From assembly GCF_002504165.1 (NCBI RefSeq), contig NZ_CP021404.1, positions 1,550,001 through 1,614,000 on the forward strand: 64,000 bases of DNA. The letters are read 5' to 3'. The stretch's first letter is position 1. The number at the start of each line of letters is the position of its first letter. This document shows positions 20,201-27,939 of this stretch, piece by piece. Origin of the DNA: Pacificitalea manganoxidans (GTDB lineage: Bacteria; Pseudomonadota; Alphaproteobacteria; Rhodobacterales; Rhodobacteraceae). A program made the translations under genes and the position numbers. A model generated the notes under the pieces. That model did no database searches. It was not told where the DNA came from and saw nothing but the letters and a program-made list of their open reading frames with translations.

Positions 20201-22488
20201 CGACGCTGGAGCAGAACGCCGACATCACCTCCGCAGGCAGTGTCACCAATAACGGCACCCTGACCGTCACCGGCGACCGCCGGATCGAGACGACCGGGGC
20301 GAGCGCAGGCTTCACCGGCGCGGGCGGCACCACTGTCGCTGCCGCCACTGACGCGCTGACCGTCGATCAACTGGGCGACACCACATATGCGGGGTCGATC
20401 ACCGGGCTCGGGTCCTTCACCAAGGTAGGCAGCGGCACGCTGACCTTCGGCGGCAGCATCGGGGCGATTACCGTCACCGACATCACCGCGATCGGTGGCG
20501 GGCTGACGTTGGCGCAGGGCGGGGTTCTGTCGTCGCAGACCGATCTGGTGCTGGACGACACGGTCTTTACCATCCTGACCGGCGCGCAAACGCTCGATAG
20601 CGTCCAAGGCGATGGCCAGATGGTGCTGAACGGCTCCGACCTGACACTGACCGAGGGGGGCAGCTTCACCGGTGCGATTTCCGGCGCAGGCACCCTGACG
20701 CTGGACGGCACGCTTGACTATACCGGGGTGATGAGCGGCGACATGCTGGCGCTTGACACGAATTTCGTGATCGAGACCGGCAGCGCAGCGATTTTCCGCG
20801 AAGCGGCGGTGACAGACGGCGTCATCACGATCTTTGGCCCCACCGACACTGTAAGCGCGGGTGGTCTGCAACTGGGTGAAGACCTGACGGTTACGGGCGA
20901 CAGCCAACTGGTGCTCTACGGCGCGCTGGATGCTGCGCTGCCGACGCTGAGCGCCGCTTCGGTCCTGCTCGACGGCACGGATGTGGTTCTTGCAGGGCAG
21001 GGCTATGTCGATGCTGGCACCACCACGGTGCAGAACGGTGCGACGGTCGCGCCGGGCTACTCGCCGGGCACGTTGCAGTTCTCGGGTGATGTCGATTTCT
21101 CCAACGGTGGCGAAGCCGATATGGAGATCGCGGGCACCACACCGGGCACCGAGCATGACCAGATCATTATCGGTGGACGTCTGACGCTGGGCGGCACGTC
21201 GGTTCTGAACATCGAAACGATCGACGGCTATGTGCCGGTTCAGGGCGATGCCTATCAGCTGCTGCGCTTCGATCCGGAACTGCGGACCGGAATGTTCAGC
21301 ACGATCACCAATACGTCGGACTCGAACTTCGTCTATGTGAACACCACCGGGGTTCTGACCTCGCTCGGGTCGTCGCTGGGCGATGCGGATGAGCAATTGC
21401 TGACGATGGTAAGCGAAACCGACCACGGGCGTCATGACGAGATTGCCAGCGTGGTCGAGCAACTGGCCGATGGCGGCGATACCGGCAATGGCGTGATCGC
21501 GGCCGGCGGGGGCAACCTGATCCCGATGCTGGCAGCGGCGGATGCGTCGGAGCGGGTCGCGATCTTCTCGCGCTTCACACCCGAGGGGTATGGCGGTGCG
21601 TTTGAATACGCGATGCGGTCCCTGCTGGCCACGACGCCGCTGTTTGAGGGGGTGCCGGACACGGGCGAAGCGGGCGCATGGGCGACGCTGCAGGCCGATG
21701 GCCGCAGCCTCGGCTCCGACAGTTCGACCACCATGTCGGATTACGACCTGTCCTACGTCATCACCGGGGTTCGCGGCGGCTATCGCACCGATATGGTCAC
21801 CTTGGGCTTCGGCGTGCAGACGGTGTCGGGTGATTTCGATGTCGACTCGGGCCTGTCTGGTGATGGCAGCGGGACCCAATTCCAACTGGGCGCACGCTTC
21901 ACCGGGTTGGAAGGCGGTCTCACGCCCTACATCACCTTCGAGAGCGGCAGCCATGACCTCGACGGGTCGCGGAACGCGCTGACCTCGACCACCAACTTCG
22001 ATGATGTGGACAGTGAGGCGCAACTGGTGCGGGTCGGCGCAAGCTATGCCGCGGACCTGGGCGGCGGCATTCTGGAAATCGACGCATCTGCCATGGCGGG
22101 CCGTGTCGGGAAGCTGTCCTTCTCGGAAACCGGTGGGTCGCTGCCTGATCGTCTGACGGTCGAGGTGCCAGAGCAGTCGGTGACCGGCCTGTCGCTGGGC
22201 GTGACTTATGGCTATCAGCTTGCGCCGCAACTGGTCTTGTCGGGCGGTGTCGAGGTGGATCATGTCTCCGGGCTGAACGACTATACCGTGCGGGGCCGTT
22301 CGGGCGGCGAGGATGTCACCTTCGAGACGGAGGTGCCGGGCATCGACGCGACGCAGGGCATGCTGTCGGTGGGGCTTGGCTTTGAAGCCGCACCGGGGGT
22401 CAACCTGAACCTCACCGGGTATGCCGGTGGCGCGTTCGGCGGCGACACCAACTCCGGCGCATCGCTGGGGCTGAGTGTCCAGTTTTGA
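14233..22488 (+). CDS. Giant repeat-containing autotransporter
   Basis: The 2,751-residue protein is a type Va secreted surface protein. Residues 1-39 form a signal peptide ending ...ISAQ. A Gly-rich passenger follows, with four divergent repeats at about 250-520 and GGDGG/GGAGG stretches at about 640-760. Six 174-residue repeats with PATR-type motifs (GSGTLTITGASTYTGGT) occupy residues about 1045-2070. The C-terminal 300 residues form the outer-membrane beta-barrel, ending LGLSVQF with the terminal aromatic residue needed for insertion. The ATG at 14233 has GGGGGCAGG directly before it; a TTG at 14221 is less likely. It is probably an adhesin or biofilm factor. Two genes follow closely in the same direction. 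A long open frame on the opposite strand is a shadow. Confidence 0.92.
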   Translation: MARRDQGAARVEYSKTALLLTSTLLASGITIGATPISAQTATNTFTRVIDGDVVTGQTLSVSGNGDGAFEVMSGATTVDGEGATFSGFQTEGGAGSGGGAGLGGVFFVNTGAALTVRDANFVGNNVVGGAGGGGGSIDVKNAALAIGDKTSAGASNLVTGYTSSVTQTSGGFVLNSVEFGGDPIFAITDGATFGAAVDSSGTTVTDAVSGVTSTGFSFANGLNINDFVTTSAYASDETTASNTNSIYAQSPTLFSTEYLSTSASSGFSVGQEVVGSGVPAGTKITAVNRDGSGNVTSIEVNQAVTLGDLDGFNIYSPPILTGATYAETGSTLNYGANGVPTTLEAGMKVTGTAALDAAGITVTAVDRSTGTVTLSSSLPSGTLSFDASKPGSEVGSNTIFAPSSNTGLAVGDQVFGTGIPAGTTVTAIDGDRVTLSQPVTTAVDFLYSDNVTVSGNTATIKSGVGDIEVGQVVEGTGVPTGTTVTAVNPVTGEVTLSNAITGNPTSIRFISDSAFGGGMNGRDVTSIAATGTSGNDGRNAYFTEGDGTDGQNGLAGANATNGTGGIGGEGGDGSDGLPTNPALVRDVAFKTTEIALAIAEAVSNGVPDPYPDVATAAANAAAAAAHGIELGLITADLIAWQLDAEKGLTGVGGDGGDGGDGGNGSEFFGGGSGGAGGAFGEAALNALGNGVGGAGGSGGAGGFGGGGGAGGQPGAGTPTSAAGEGGDGGFGAGAGSTVFADGSTKAGEGGSGFGGAIFVRSGGTLILAGEMQFAGNTARGGSSADAAGGASGDGVGSDLFMMRGSNVTLSPDAGGEIVFGGTIGDDSQASYEGAQFAEGDGASLTINGEGKVRFDNYNTYTGSTVLQSGTLQAVDSVGVHSMSRVEFDGADSASLSELSVPVFLSSGEFTRWVGSESDQVMWTGSGGFAATSAGLTVDLGRNVGGNQALVWNQAGFVPQGSSLVLGALTAEGTVTLANDISHNDTVAGEVQVYLVDNINSSADKSVLEGDITAGKLSFDANAGTAQVDVAGALTVRELAVDGGTVDTTAGGTLADDAALNIATGATFVAGTADTVGVVINDGTYDVNAAQTVASLTNRGLTDLDAALTAGAGGVDNASGATLEQNADITSAGSVTNNGTLTVTGDRRIETTGASAGFTGAGGTTVAAATDGLTVDQLGDTTYSGVISGLGDVTKEGSGTLTITGASTYTGGTTVSEGTLDTTGGGTLADIGKIDVSTGATFVAGTADTVGVVTNDGTYDVNAAQTVASLTNRGLTDLDAALTAGAGGVDNASGATLEQNADITSAGSVTNNGTLTVTGDRRIETTGASAGFTGAGGTTVAAATDGLTVDQLGDTTYSGVISGLGDVTKEGSGTLTITGASTYTGGTTVSEGTLDTTGGGTLADTGAIDVSTGATFVAGTADTVGVVTNDGTYDVNAAQTVASLTNRGLTDLDAALTAGAGGVNNVSGATLEQNADITSAGTVTNNGTLTVTGDRRIETTGASAGFTGAGGTTVAAATDGLTVDQLGDTTYSGVISGLGDVTKEGSGTLTITGASTYTGGTTVSEGTLDTTGGGTLADIGKIDVATGATFVAGTADTVGVVTNDGTYDVNAAQTVASLTNRGLTDLDAALTAGAGGVDNASGATLEQNADITSAGSVTNNGTLTVTGDRRIETTGASAGFTGAGGTTVAAATDALTVDQLGDTTYSGVISGLGDVTKEGSGTLTITGASTYTGGTTVSEGTLDTTGGGTLADTGKIDVATGATFVAGTADTVGVVTNDGTYDVNAAQTVASLTNRGLTDLDAALAAGAGGVDNASGATLEQNADITSAGSVTNNGTLTVTGDRRIETTGASAGFTGAGGTTVAAATDGLTVDQLGDTTYSGVISGLGDVIKEGSGTLTITGASTYTGGTTVSEGTLDTTGGGTLADTGKIDVSTGATFVAGTADTVGVVTNDGTYDVNAAQTVASLTNRGLTDLDAALTAGAGGVDNASGATLEQNADITSAGSVTNNGTLTVTGDRRIETTGASAGFTGAGGTTVAAATDALTVDQLGDTTYAGSITGLGSFTKVGSGTLTFGGSIGAITVTDITAIGGGLTLAQGGVLSSQTDLVLDDTVFTILTGAQTLDSVQGDGQMVLNGSDLTLTEGGSFTGAISGAGTLTLDGTLDYTGVMSGDMLALDTNFVIETGSAAIFREAAVTDGVITIFGPTDTVSAGGLQLGEDLTVTGDSQLVLYGALDAALPTLSAASVLLDGTDVVLAGQGYVDAGTTTVQNGATVAPGYSPGTLQFSGDVDFSNGGEADMEIAGTTPGTEHDQIIIGGRLTLGGTSVLNIETIDGYVPVQGDAYQLLRFDPELRTGMFSTITNTSDSNFVYVNTTGVLTSLGSSLGDADEQLLTMVSETDHGRHDEIASVVEQLADGGDTGNGVIAAGGGNLIPMLAAADASERVAIFSRFTPEGYGGAFEYAMRSLLATTPLFEGVPDTGEAGAWATLQADGRSLGSDSSTTMSDYDLSYVITGVRGGYRTDMVTLGFGVQTVSGDFDVDSGLSGDGSGTQFQLGARFTGLEGGLTPYITFESGSHDLDGSRNALTSTTNFDDVDSEAQLVRVGASYAADLGGGILEIDASAMAGRVGKLSFSETGGSLPDRLTVEVPEQSVTGLSLGVTYGYQLAPQLVLSGGVEVDHVSGLNDYTVRGRSGGEDVTFETEVPGIDATQGMLSVGLGFEAAPGVNLNLTGYAGGAFGGDTNSGASLGLSVQF
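14965..15780 (+). repeat. Four diverged repeats in the autotransporter passenger
   Basis: The translated passenger contains four related segments of roughly 55-75 residues. Three carry a version of GxxVxGTGVPAGTxVTAV followed by a short beta-rich stretch ending VTLSxxxT; the fourth (the second in order) is weaker. At nucleotide level they are clearly diverged, unlike the later 522-bp array, so this duplication is older. Confidence 0.6.
17365..20440 (+). repeat. Six tandem 522-bp repeats in the autotransporter
   Basis: Units begin at 17365, 17887, 18409, 18931, 19453 and 19975, each exactly 522 bp (174 codons). The protein unit starts xDTTGGGTLAD, passes GATFVAGTADTVGVV and ends GGTTVSEGT. 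The copies differ by only a few bases and a few residues (for example IGKIDVST, TGAIDVST, IGKIDVAT). The last copy diverges after DQLGDTTYAG. The near identity points to recent expansion or gene conversion, and copy number is likely to vary between strains and to be a hazard for short-read assembly. Confidence 0.95.
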
Positions 22489-22520
22489 TCTGCGCCCGCC
22501 GCGATCTGACGGGGTGAAGC

Positions 22521-23765
22521 ATGGCTAGGACACGGGACTGGCTGTTGGGTGGCGCTGCCGTGGCTCTGGGTCTCGCGGCATTGGGTGCAGGAACCTACAA
22601 CACGGATCGGGGGCTGCGCCTGCGCGCGGCCCTCGGTCAGGATGAGGCGCAGCTTGCCCTTGCCCTGCGTCGGTATCGGGCAGGCGACGCGACCGCTGCC
22701 TTTGCGCTGTTTGAACCGCTCATGCTGGCCGATTACGCCCCCGCCGTGGCGGTGGTCTGCGATATTCTTGGCACGCCGAGCCTTGACGGCCCGCGCGGCG
22801 CTGCTCGGCAGGTTGGCTGCGATACGGATGCGAAAGTGACCCCGATCACCCGGCTTGAACAGCTAAGCGACGTGGCTTTCATGGCCCGTGAATGGGGCGC
22901 GCTGGAACAGGTGCTGGCCCGCAGATTGGCGGCTGGCGACACACGCGCGCATTTCGACATGGCGCGCTATGAGGCGCTGTCCCGTCCCGAAGCCCTGCAG
23001 GTGGAGGCGGTGGTCGCCCATCTTCGCCGCGCGGCCGATCACGGCGATCCACGCGGGCAGTATCTGATGGCGGTTTATCAGCTGCATGATGCGACCAAGG
23101 ATCCCGCGGCGCAGGCACCGCTCAGCCAGACTTTCGCAAAGCTGATCGCGCAATCGCCGCCGGTGACGGCGGGAGACGCATATTTCGAATTGGCAAAGCT
23201 GATGCAGGCAGGACTGATCGGTAGTGAGCTTGCGTATTCCGACGTGCTGTTGCGCGCGGACGAACTCGGCAATCGTTTTGCCGCAGGATATTTGGCGCAG
23301 TATCTGCTGTCCAATCCCGACAAGGGCGAAATCGGTGGCGCAGATGCGGCCGCGTGGGTCGAGAAAGCCGCGGCACATGGCGACCCGGTGGCGCAGTATA
23401 ACCATGCTCTGGCACTGCTTGACGCGGCCCCGGCTGATGCCGCACCCCGGACTGACGCAAATACCGATGCCGCGGAAAAGCTGCTGCTGGCGTCGGCGGC
23501 GACCGGCTTTGCCCCGTCTCATACCCGACTTGGGGCGCTTTACTGGCAGCAGCCACAGCGCGCTGGGGGCGATGTGGAAGCCGGGCGCCACCGCGCGCTG
23601 GAGCACTGGCAGATTGCGGCTGATAAGGGCGATGCCAACGCTCTATACAACCTGGCACAGGTCGCGTTGGCACAGGGACGGCGCGAGGCCGGGATCAGGT
23701 ATCTTGAAGCCAGCGCCGCGCAAGGGCACAAGGCCGCTGGCGACGCATTGAAAGCGGCGCGCTGA
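22521..23765 (+). CDS. Sel1/TPR-repeat protein, membrane-anchored or exported
   Basis: The 414-residue protein has an N-terminal hydrophobic segment (WLLGGAAVALGLAALGAGTY, residues 7-26) that may be a signal anchor. The rest consists of Sel1-like helical repeats, for example GDPRGQYLMAVYQLHD, GDPVAQYNHALALLD and GDANALYNLAQVALAQGRR. Such repeats mediate protein-protein contacts. The gene lies 32 bp after the autotransporter and 10 bp before the acyltransferase, in one likely operon. It may help secretion, folding or modification of the autotransporter in the periplasm. That role is an inference from position. Confidence 0.8.
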   Translation: MARTRDWLLGGAAVALGLAALGAGTYNTDRGLRLRAALGQDEAQLALALRRYRAGDATAAFALFEPLMLADYAPAVAVVCDILGTPSLDGPRGAARQVGCDTDAKVTPITRLEQLSDVAFMAREWGALEQVLARRLAAGDTRAHFDMARYEALSRPEALQVEAVVAHLRRAADHGDPRGQYLMAVYQLHDATKDPAAQAPLSQTFAKLIAQSPPVTAGDAYFELAKLMQAGLIGSELAYSDVLLRADELGNRFAAGYLAQYLLSNPDKGEIGGADAAAWVEKAAAHGDPVAQYNHALALLDAAPADAAPRTDANTDAAEKLLLASAATGFAPSHTRLGALYWQQPQRAGGDVEAGRHRALEHWQIAADKGDANALYNLAQVALAQGRREAGIRYLEASAAQGHKAAGDALKAAR

Positions 23766-23775
23766 GCAGGCTTTC

Positions 23776-25791
23776 GTGAACCGGTCCTATTCCATCGACA
23801 CCTATCGCGGGCTTGGGGTTTCTCTGGTCATCTGGACCCATGCGGGCCTGCCTTGGGCGCCGGGCGCCTATATCACCATTGACGGGTTTTTCCTGATCAG
23901 CGGCTACCTTGTGACCCGTTCGTTTCTGGGGCTGCTGGACAAGCTCGGCGCGGATGGATCAGATCGGTCTCCTCTCACGCTCTATCGTGTCGCGGGGCTG
24001 AAATTTCTCGACGCCCGCGTCCGGCGCATTCTGCTGCCGTTATTTGTGACCATCCTGCTGACATTGGCGGTGGGCTGGCTGTTGTTGCTGCCCGGCGATT
24101 TGAACGATCTGGCGGATGCGGCGCTGATGTCTGTCCTGTTGTCAGGCAACATGCATGCGGCGGCGACCGGCGACTATTTCGAAGTCGCGGTGCTGGCGGA
24201 ACCCTTGCTGCACACATGGAGCCTTGCGCTTGAGGAGCAGTTCTACCTGCTGTCGATGCTCATCATGGCGGTATTGGTGCTCGTGCCGGTCCGATGGGCG
24301 TTCTGGCTGGTGGTTTTGGGCGGGGCCGTGGCGTCGCTGACCACTGCACAGATCTATTCCACCGAACCCGATCTGAGCGGGGCGAGCTACTATCTGTTCG
24401 TCACGCGCGTTTGGGAGTTCCTGATCGGCGTCGCTCTGGCCCCGCTCATGGCGCGCGGTTGGCCCGCCGGACGTCTGGGGCGGGTGCTGACCGGGGATGG
24501 GGCAATGATCCTCGGCTGGGGGCTGGTGATCGCCTCGGTGCTGCTGCTGACGCCGGCCTCTCCCTCGCCGGGCTTGATCTCGGTACCCGCGATGTTCGGC
24601 GTCTGCCTGATTATTCTGGCCGAGCCTCGGGGGGCTTGGCTCAGCCGCGCGATGCAATGGAAGCCGATGCTCTATGCCGGGCGCAATGTCTACGGCATCT
24701 ACCTGTTCCATTTCCCCGTCATCGTCTACCTGACCTATGCTGAGCCGCCATGGGGCGCGTGGACGGGACCAATCGCGTTTGTGGTGGCCTATGTGCTGGC
24801 CGTGGCGCTAGGTGCGGCGACGGAACTGCCGTTCCGGCGCTGGCGGCAGCCACGCTTTCGCACGATTGTCGCGCTGGATGCGGTGCTGGTGGCGGCGATC
24901 TTTGGGCTGGCGGGCGTGATCTGGCAAACCGGCGGCGCGCCGGAGCGGATGCCAGAGGCCGCACAGCGCGCCTATCTGGGCAAGTTCCTCGTCAATCCAG
25001 AGCGCGCGCGCTGCATGGAAGGCGAACTGACCCGCGACGGTTATTCCTGCGCCTACGGTCCGGTGACCGAACGCAAGGTCGTGCTGATCGGCGACAGCCA
25101 TTCTGATGCGCTGGCCCGACCGCTCAGCGAGGCGTTCCGCGCGCGCGGCTATATGACAGTGCATTACTGGTCGTGGGAATGCCCGCCGATTGGCACGCAA
25201 TTGCACCGGCTTTCCATGTTTTCGCGGACCTGCGAGCGGCTGAGCTTTGAGGCGCATGAACAGTTGCTGGCGATGCCCGGCGTCGATGCGGTGGTCTATG
25301 CCGCGCTTTGGCCGTGGTATTTGGGGTACGGCACAGGCGACATGCCGCGCCATTTGCAGCGCGGGCCGATTGGCACGCCGGACGCGGCCACTCTCGCCGT
25401 CTACCAGCGGGACTTCATGGCTCAATTCCGGACGACAGTGTCGGCGATCGCTGATCGGGGCCTGTCGGTCTATATCGTGGCGCCCGTGCCGATCCACGCC
25501 CAGAGCCTGCCGGAGCAAGAAGCGCTCAACACATGGTATCGCCCCAACAGCTGGAAGGTGCCGCTGAACGATGCGCTAAGCCGTGCGGCCTATGACGCGC
25601 AACGCGGTCTGTTCCAGCAGATGATCGATGGGATCGCCGACCACCCGAATGTCCATATTCTCGACCCGGGTCCAGCGCTTTGTCCGAGTGCAACCTGCCG
25701 CGCAGTCGCGGATGGCATGCCGCTATACTATGACGACAATCACCTGAACGAGCAGGGCGCCGCGGCGGTGGTGAACAGCTGGTTTCGGTAA
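23776..25791 (+). CDS. Acyltransferase 3 family protein with SGNH domain (OafA-like)
   Basis: The 671-residue protein starts with a GTG at 23776 preceded by GCAGG. The N-terminal half is a multi-pass acyltransferase 3 domain (SIDTYRGLGVSLVIWTHAG and YITIDGFFLISGYLVTR) with about ten membrane segments. The C-terminal half, from about residue 395, is a periplasmic SGNH hydrolase-like domain with block I VLIGDSHSDA and the Asp-His motif YYDDNHLNEQG near the end. OafA-type proteins move acetyl groups onto surface polysaccharides. As the third gene behind a giant autotransporter, it could modify a surface glycan or the adhesin itself. The family call is firm, the acceptor is unknown. Confidence 0.88.
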   Translation: MNRSYSIDTYRGLGVSLVIWTHAGLPWAPGAYITIDGFFLISGYLVTRSFLGLLDKLGADGSDRSPLTLYRVAGLKFLDARVRRILLPLFVTILLTLAVGWLLLLPGDLNDLADAALMSVLLSGNMHAAATGDYFEVAVLAEPLLHTWSLALEEQFYLLSMLIMAVLVLVPVRWAFWLVVLGGAVASLTTAQIYSTEPDLSGASYYLFVTRVWEFLIGVALAPLMARGWPAGRLGRVLTGDGAMILGWGLVIASVLLLTPASPSPGLISVPAMFGVCLIILAEPRGAWLSRAMQWKPMLYAGRNVYGIYLFHFPVIVYLTYAEPPWGAWTGPIAFVVAYVLAVALGAATELPFRRWRQPRFRTIVALDAVLVAAIFGLAGVIWQTGGAPERMPEAAQRAYLGKFLVNPERARCMEGELTRDGYSCAYGPVTERKVVLIGDSHSDALARPLSEAFRARGYMTVHYWSWECPPIGTQLHRLSMFSRTCERLSFEAHEQLLAMPGVDAVVYAALWPWYLGYGTGDMPRHLQRGPIGTPDAATLAVYQRDFMAQFRTTVSAIADRGLSVYIVAPVPIHAQSLPEQEALNTWYRPNSWKVPLNDALSRAAYDAQRGLFQQMIDGIADHPNVHILDPGPALCPSATCRAVADGMPLYYDDNHLNEQGAAAVVNSWFR

Positions 25792-25815
25792 CCTCCCAAA
25801 AGGTGGTGTCTGCTA

Positions 25816-26234
25816 GCACCTTGCCACGCGCCGAGCGCAGGGCCGTTTCGCGTCAAGCGGCGCGAACATTGCCACCCCGGAGGCCTCGGCGCCCAGCAAG
25901 ACGGCGGCGAGCGAGCCGGCCACCAGCACGATGATATAGGCCGGCGGGCGGCGGCTGGTGCGAAAGGACGCGATCAGGCTGGCCAGCGTCACCGCCGAGA
26001 CCATGACGCGCGATGACCCCCAGAGCGCGGCAACGCGGTCACGATGATCGCGGTGAACAGCCCGTATTCCGGCGGCAACCCGGCGATGATGGCAAAGGCC
26101 ACACCCTGCGGTAGCACGATGGCGGCGCCCGTCAGCCCGGCAAGCGCGCCGGCTTTTCACGACGCTGGCGTCTGCTCAAGGAACCACGGGCGGATCGGTG
26201 ACAGGCGTTTGAAGACCGTGCTGGTCCGGGCCAT
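25816..26234 (-). pseudogene. SulP-family anion permease remnant
   Basis: From an ATG at 26234 the minus strand reads MARTSTVFKRLSPIRPWFLE, then meets a stop, then continues KAGALAGLTGAAIVLPQGVA followed by FAIIAGLPPEYGLFTA. This is the N-terminal signature of SulP sulfate/anion permeases. A frameshift near 26040 leads into another frame with SSRVMVSAVTLASLIASF and the membrane stretch PAYIIVLVAGSLAAVLLG. The middle of the transporter and the C-terminal STAS domain are missing. It starts five bases after the sulfatase stop on the same strand, so it was once the next gene of the sulfatase operon. An imperfect hairpin lies at 25800-25822. Confidence 0.72.
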
Positions 26235-26238
26235 CGGA

Positions 26239-27882
26239 TCATCCGGCCTTGTGGGTTTTCCCGGCGCGCACCGCGACCGGCCCGAGAACCTCGCGCAGCT
26301 CGGCCTCGTTACGATAGCCGATTAGGATACCCGCCTTGGCTTCGCCCAGGCTTGGGTCACGGGCTGCGATCCAGGCGTCAGATCGCGTGGTGCGCTGCGA
26401 CGTGCGGCGCGCCCAAGCGAAGAGCAGCTTTTCCATGCGGGCGCATTCCGCTTGATGCGCAGGATCGGCGCCGAGGTCGGTCAGTTCGTCAGGGTCATTT
26501 TGCAGGTCGAAGAGCATCGGGCGGAACCCTTCGGCGAAGATGTATTTCCAGCGCCCGTCGAACAGCATGGTCAGCTTGGCGTCCTTGACCGCGACTCCGA
26601 GGCGCTGGCGGACTCCACGCATGGAATAGTCGTATTCCGAGACCGCAACGTCACGCAGGCTGTCGGTCTGTCCGTGCAGCAGTGGCACCAACGAGTGGCC
26701 TTCGATGATATGCGGCACCGCCTCGCCGCCGAAATAGTCGAGGATCGTCGGCACCACGTCGATTGCCTCGACCAGCGCGGAAGATGTCTGCCCTCGGGCG
26801 GCATCGGCCTCGGCGCGTGGGTCGACCACGATCATTGGAATGCGGGCGGAAGCGTCGTGAAACAGTTCTTTTTCGCCCATCCAGTGATCGCCGAGGTAAT
26901 CGCCGTGGTCGGAGGTGAAGATGATCATCGTCTCCTCGGTCAGACCCTGCGCGTCAAGGAAGGCCATCAACCGGCCCATCTGGTCGTCGATCTGTTTGAT
27001 CAGGCCCATGTAGGCGGTCAGCACGCGGGTACGGGTGCCATCGTCGCAGAAGGCGCGGCTGACGCGTTCCTCCATGAAGGCGCCATAGACGGGATGGGGT
27101 TTTTCGCGCTCCGCCGCGCTGCGCACCGGGTCGAGATGCGTCTCGGGGCCGTACATGTCGTGATAGGGCGCGGGCACGATATAGGGCCAGTGCGGCTTGA
27201 TGTAGCTCAGATGCAGGCACCAGGGCGTGTCCCCGGCCTCGCGGATGAAGTCCATCGCACGGGAGGTGATATAGGGGGTCTCGCTTTCTTCGTCGGCGGC
27301 GCGGGCGGGCTTGTCGGCGTTGTCCATGAACCAGCCGCTTAGGATGTTGCCGTCCTCGTCCTCGGCGCTGTTGGCCACCGTTTGCCAGGGGTTTTCATCG
27401 GGCCAGCCGCGCTTCTCCATGAACTGATCATAGGCCTCGTTGCGCGGATAGCGCGGGCCGTCGGGGTGCAAGCCGTCCTCGCGCTCATAGGGCTCGAAGC
27501 CGCATTCCGCGACCCGCACGCCGATTTCGCTGTCCGGCGCAAGGCCGAGGCGCTTCATCCCCTCGACATCGGCCGACATATGGGTCTTGCCACAAAGCGC
27601 CGTACGCACGCCCAGCGGGCGCAGATGGTCGCCAAGCGTCATCTCTCCCACCTTGAGCGGGATGTTGTTCCAGGTGGAGCCATGCGAGGCGACGTAGCGC
27701 CCGGTGTAGAAGGACATCCGCGACGGGCCACAGATCGGCGATTGCACGTAGGCACGGTCGAACAGCACCCCGCGTGCCGCAAGGGTGTCGATATTCGGCG
27801 TATGCAGATGCGGATGCCCGGTGCAGGACAGGTAGTCCCAGCGCAATTGGTCGCACATGATGAATAGAACGTTCTTGGTCAT
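26239..27882 (-). CDS. Sulfatase-family hydrolase, cytoplasmic
   Basis: The 547-residue protein is a type I sulfatase of the alkaline phosphatase superfamily. It begins NVLFIMCDQLRWDYL with the metal-binding Asp11, and Cys51 in ICGPSRMSFYTGRY fits the C-x-P-S-R motif converted to formylglycine. The segment IIFTSDHGDYLGDHWMGEKE supplies the other metal ligands. No signal peptide is visible, so it acts in the cytoplasm on an imported sulfate ester. The gene follows the TAXI-TRAP genes on the same strand, with a stem-loop between, and precedes a broken SulP anion permease that may have handled released sulfate. The substrate class (alkyl, aryl or choline sulfate) cannot be read with certainty. 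Confidence 0.87.
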   Translation of the reverse strand: MTKNVLFIMCDQLRWDYLSCTGHPHLHTPNIDTLAARGVLFDRAYVQSPICGPSRMSFYTGRYVASHGSTWNNIPLKVGEMTLGDHLRPLGVRTALCGKTHMSADVEGMKRLGLAPDSEIGVRVAECGFEPYEREDGLHPDGPRYPRNEAYDQFMEKRGWPDENPWQTVANSAEDEDGNILSGWFMDNADKPARAADEESETPYITSRAMDFIREAGDTPWCLHLSYIKPHWPYIVPAPYHDMYGPETHLDPVRSAAEREKPHPVYGAFMEERVSRAFCDDGTRTRVLTAYMGLIKQIDDQMGRLMAFLDAQGLTEETMIIFTSDHGDYLGDHWMGEKELFHDASARIPMIVVDPRAEADAARGQTSSALVEAIDVVPTILDYFGGEAVPHIIEGHSLVPLLHGQTDSLRDVAVSEYDYSMRGVRQRLGVAVKDAKLTMLFDGRWKYIFAEGFRPMLFDLQNDPDELTDLGADPAHQAECARMEKLLFAWARRTSQRTTRSDAWIAARDPSLGEAKAGILIGYRNEAELREVLGPVAVRAGKTHKAG

Positions 27883-27907
27883 GATCGGGGCCTACCTGTT
27901 AGTCGGA

Positions 27908-27927
27908 CCGGGGCGCTGCCGCCCCGG
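27908..27927. other. Stem-loop between TAXI and sulfatase genes
   Basis: CCGGGGCG and CGCCCCGG form a perfect 8-bp stem around a four-base loop. It lies 12 bases after the TAXI gene stop and 25 bases before the sulfatase start on the minus strand. There is no T-run, so it may act as an mRNA-stabilising element that raises the level of the binding-protein message over the sulfatase message. Confidence 0.45.
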
Positions 27928-27939
27928 CCATTTGCCTGT

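Noticed and set aside
16942-22263. A 1,773-residue open frame on the minus strand inside the autotransporter
   Set aside because: It is antisense to a clearly coding repeat protein. Its repeats mirror the sense repeats, it has no ribosome-binding site or recognisable domain, and GC-rich repeats often leave the opposite strand open.
26352-27342. Open frames on the plus strand across the sulfatase and TAXI genes
   Set aside because: They are antisense to well-recognised protein families and have no similarity of their own.
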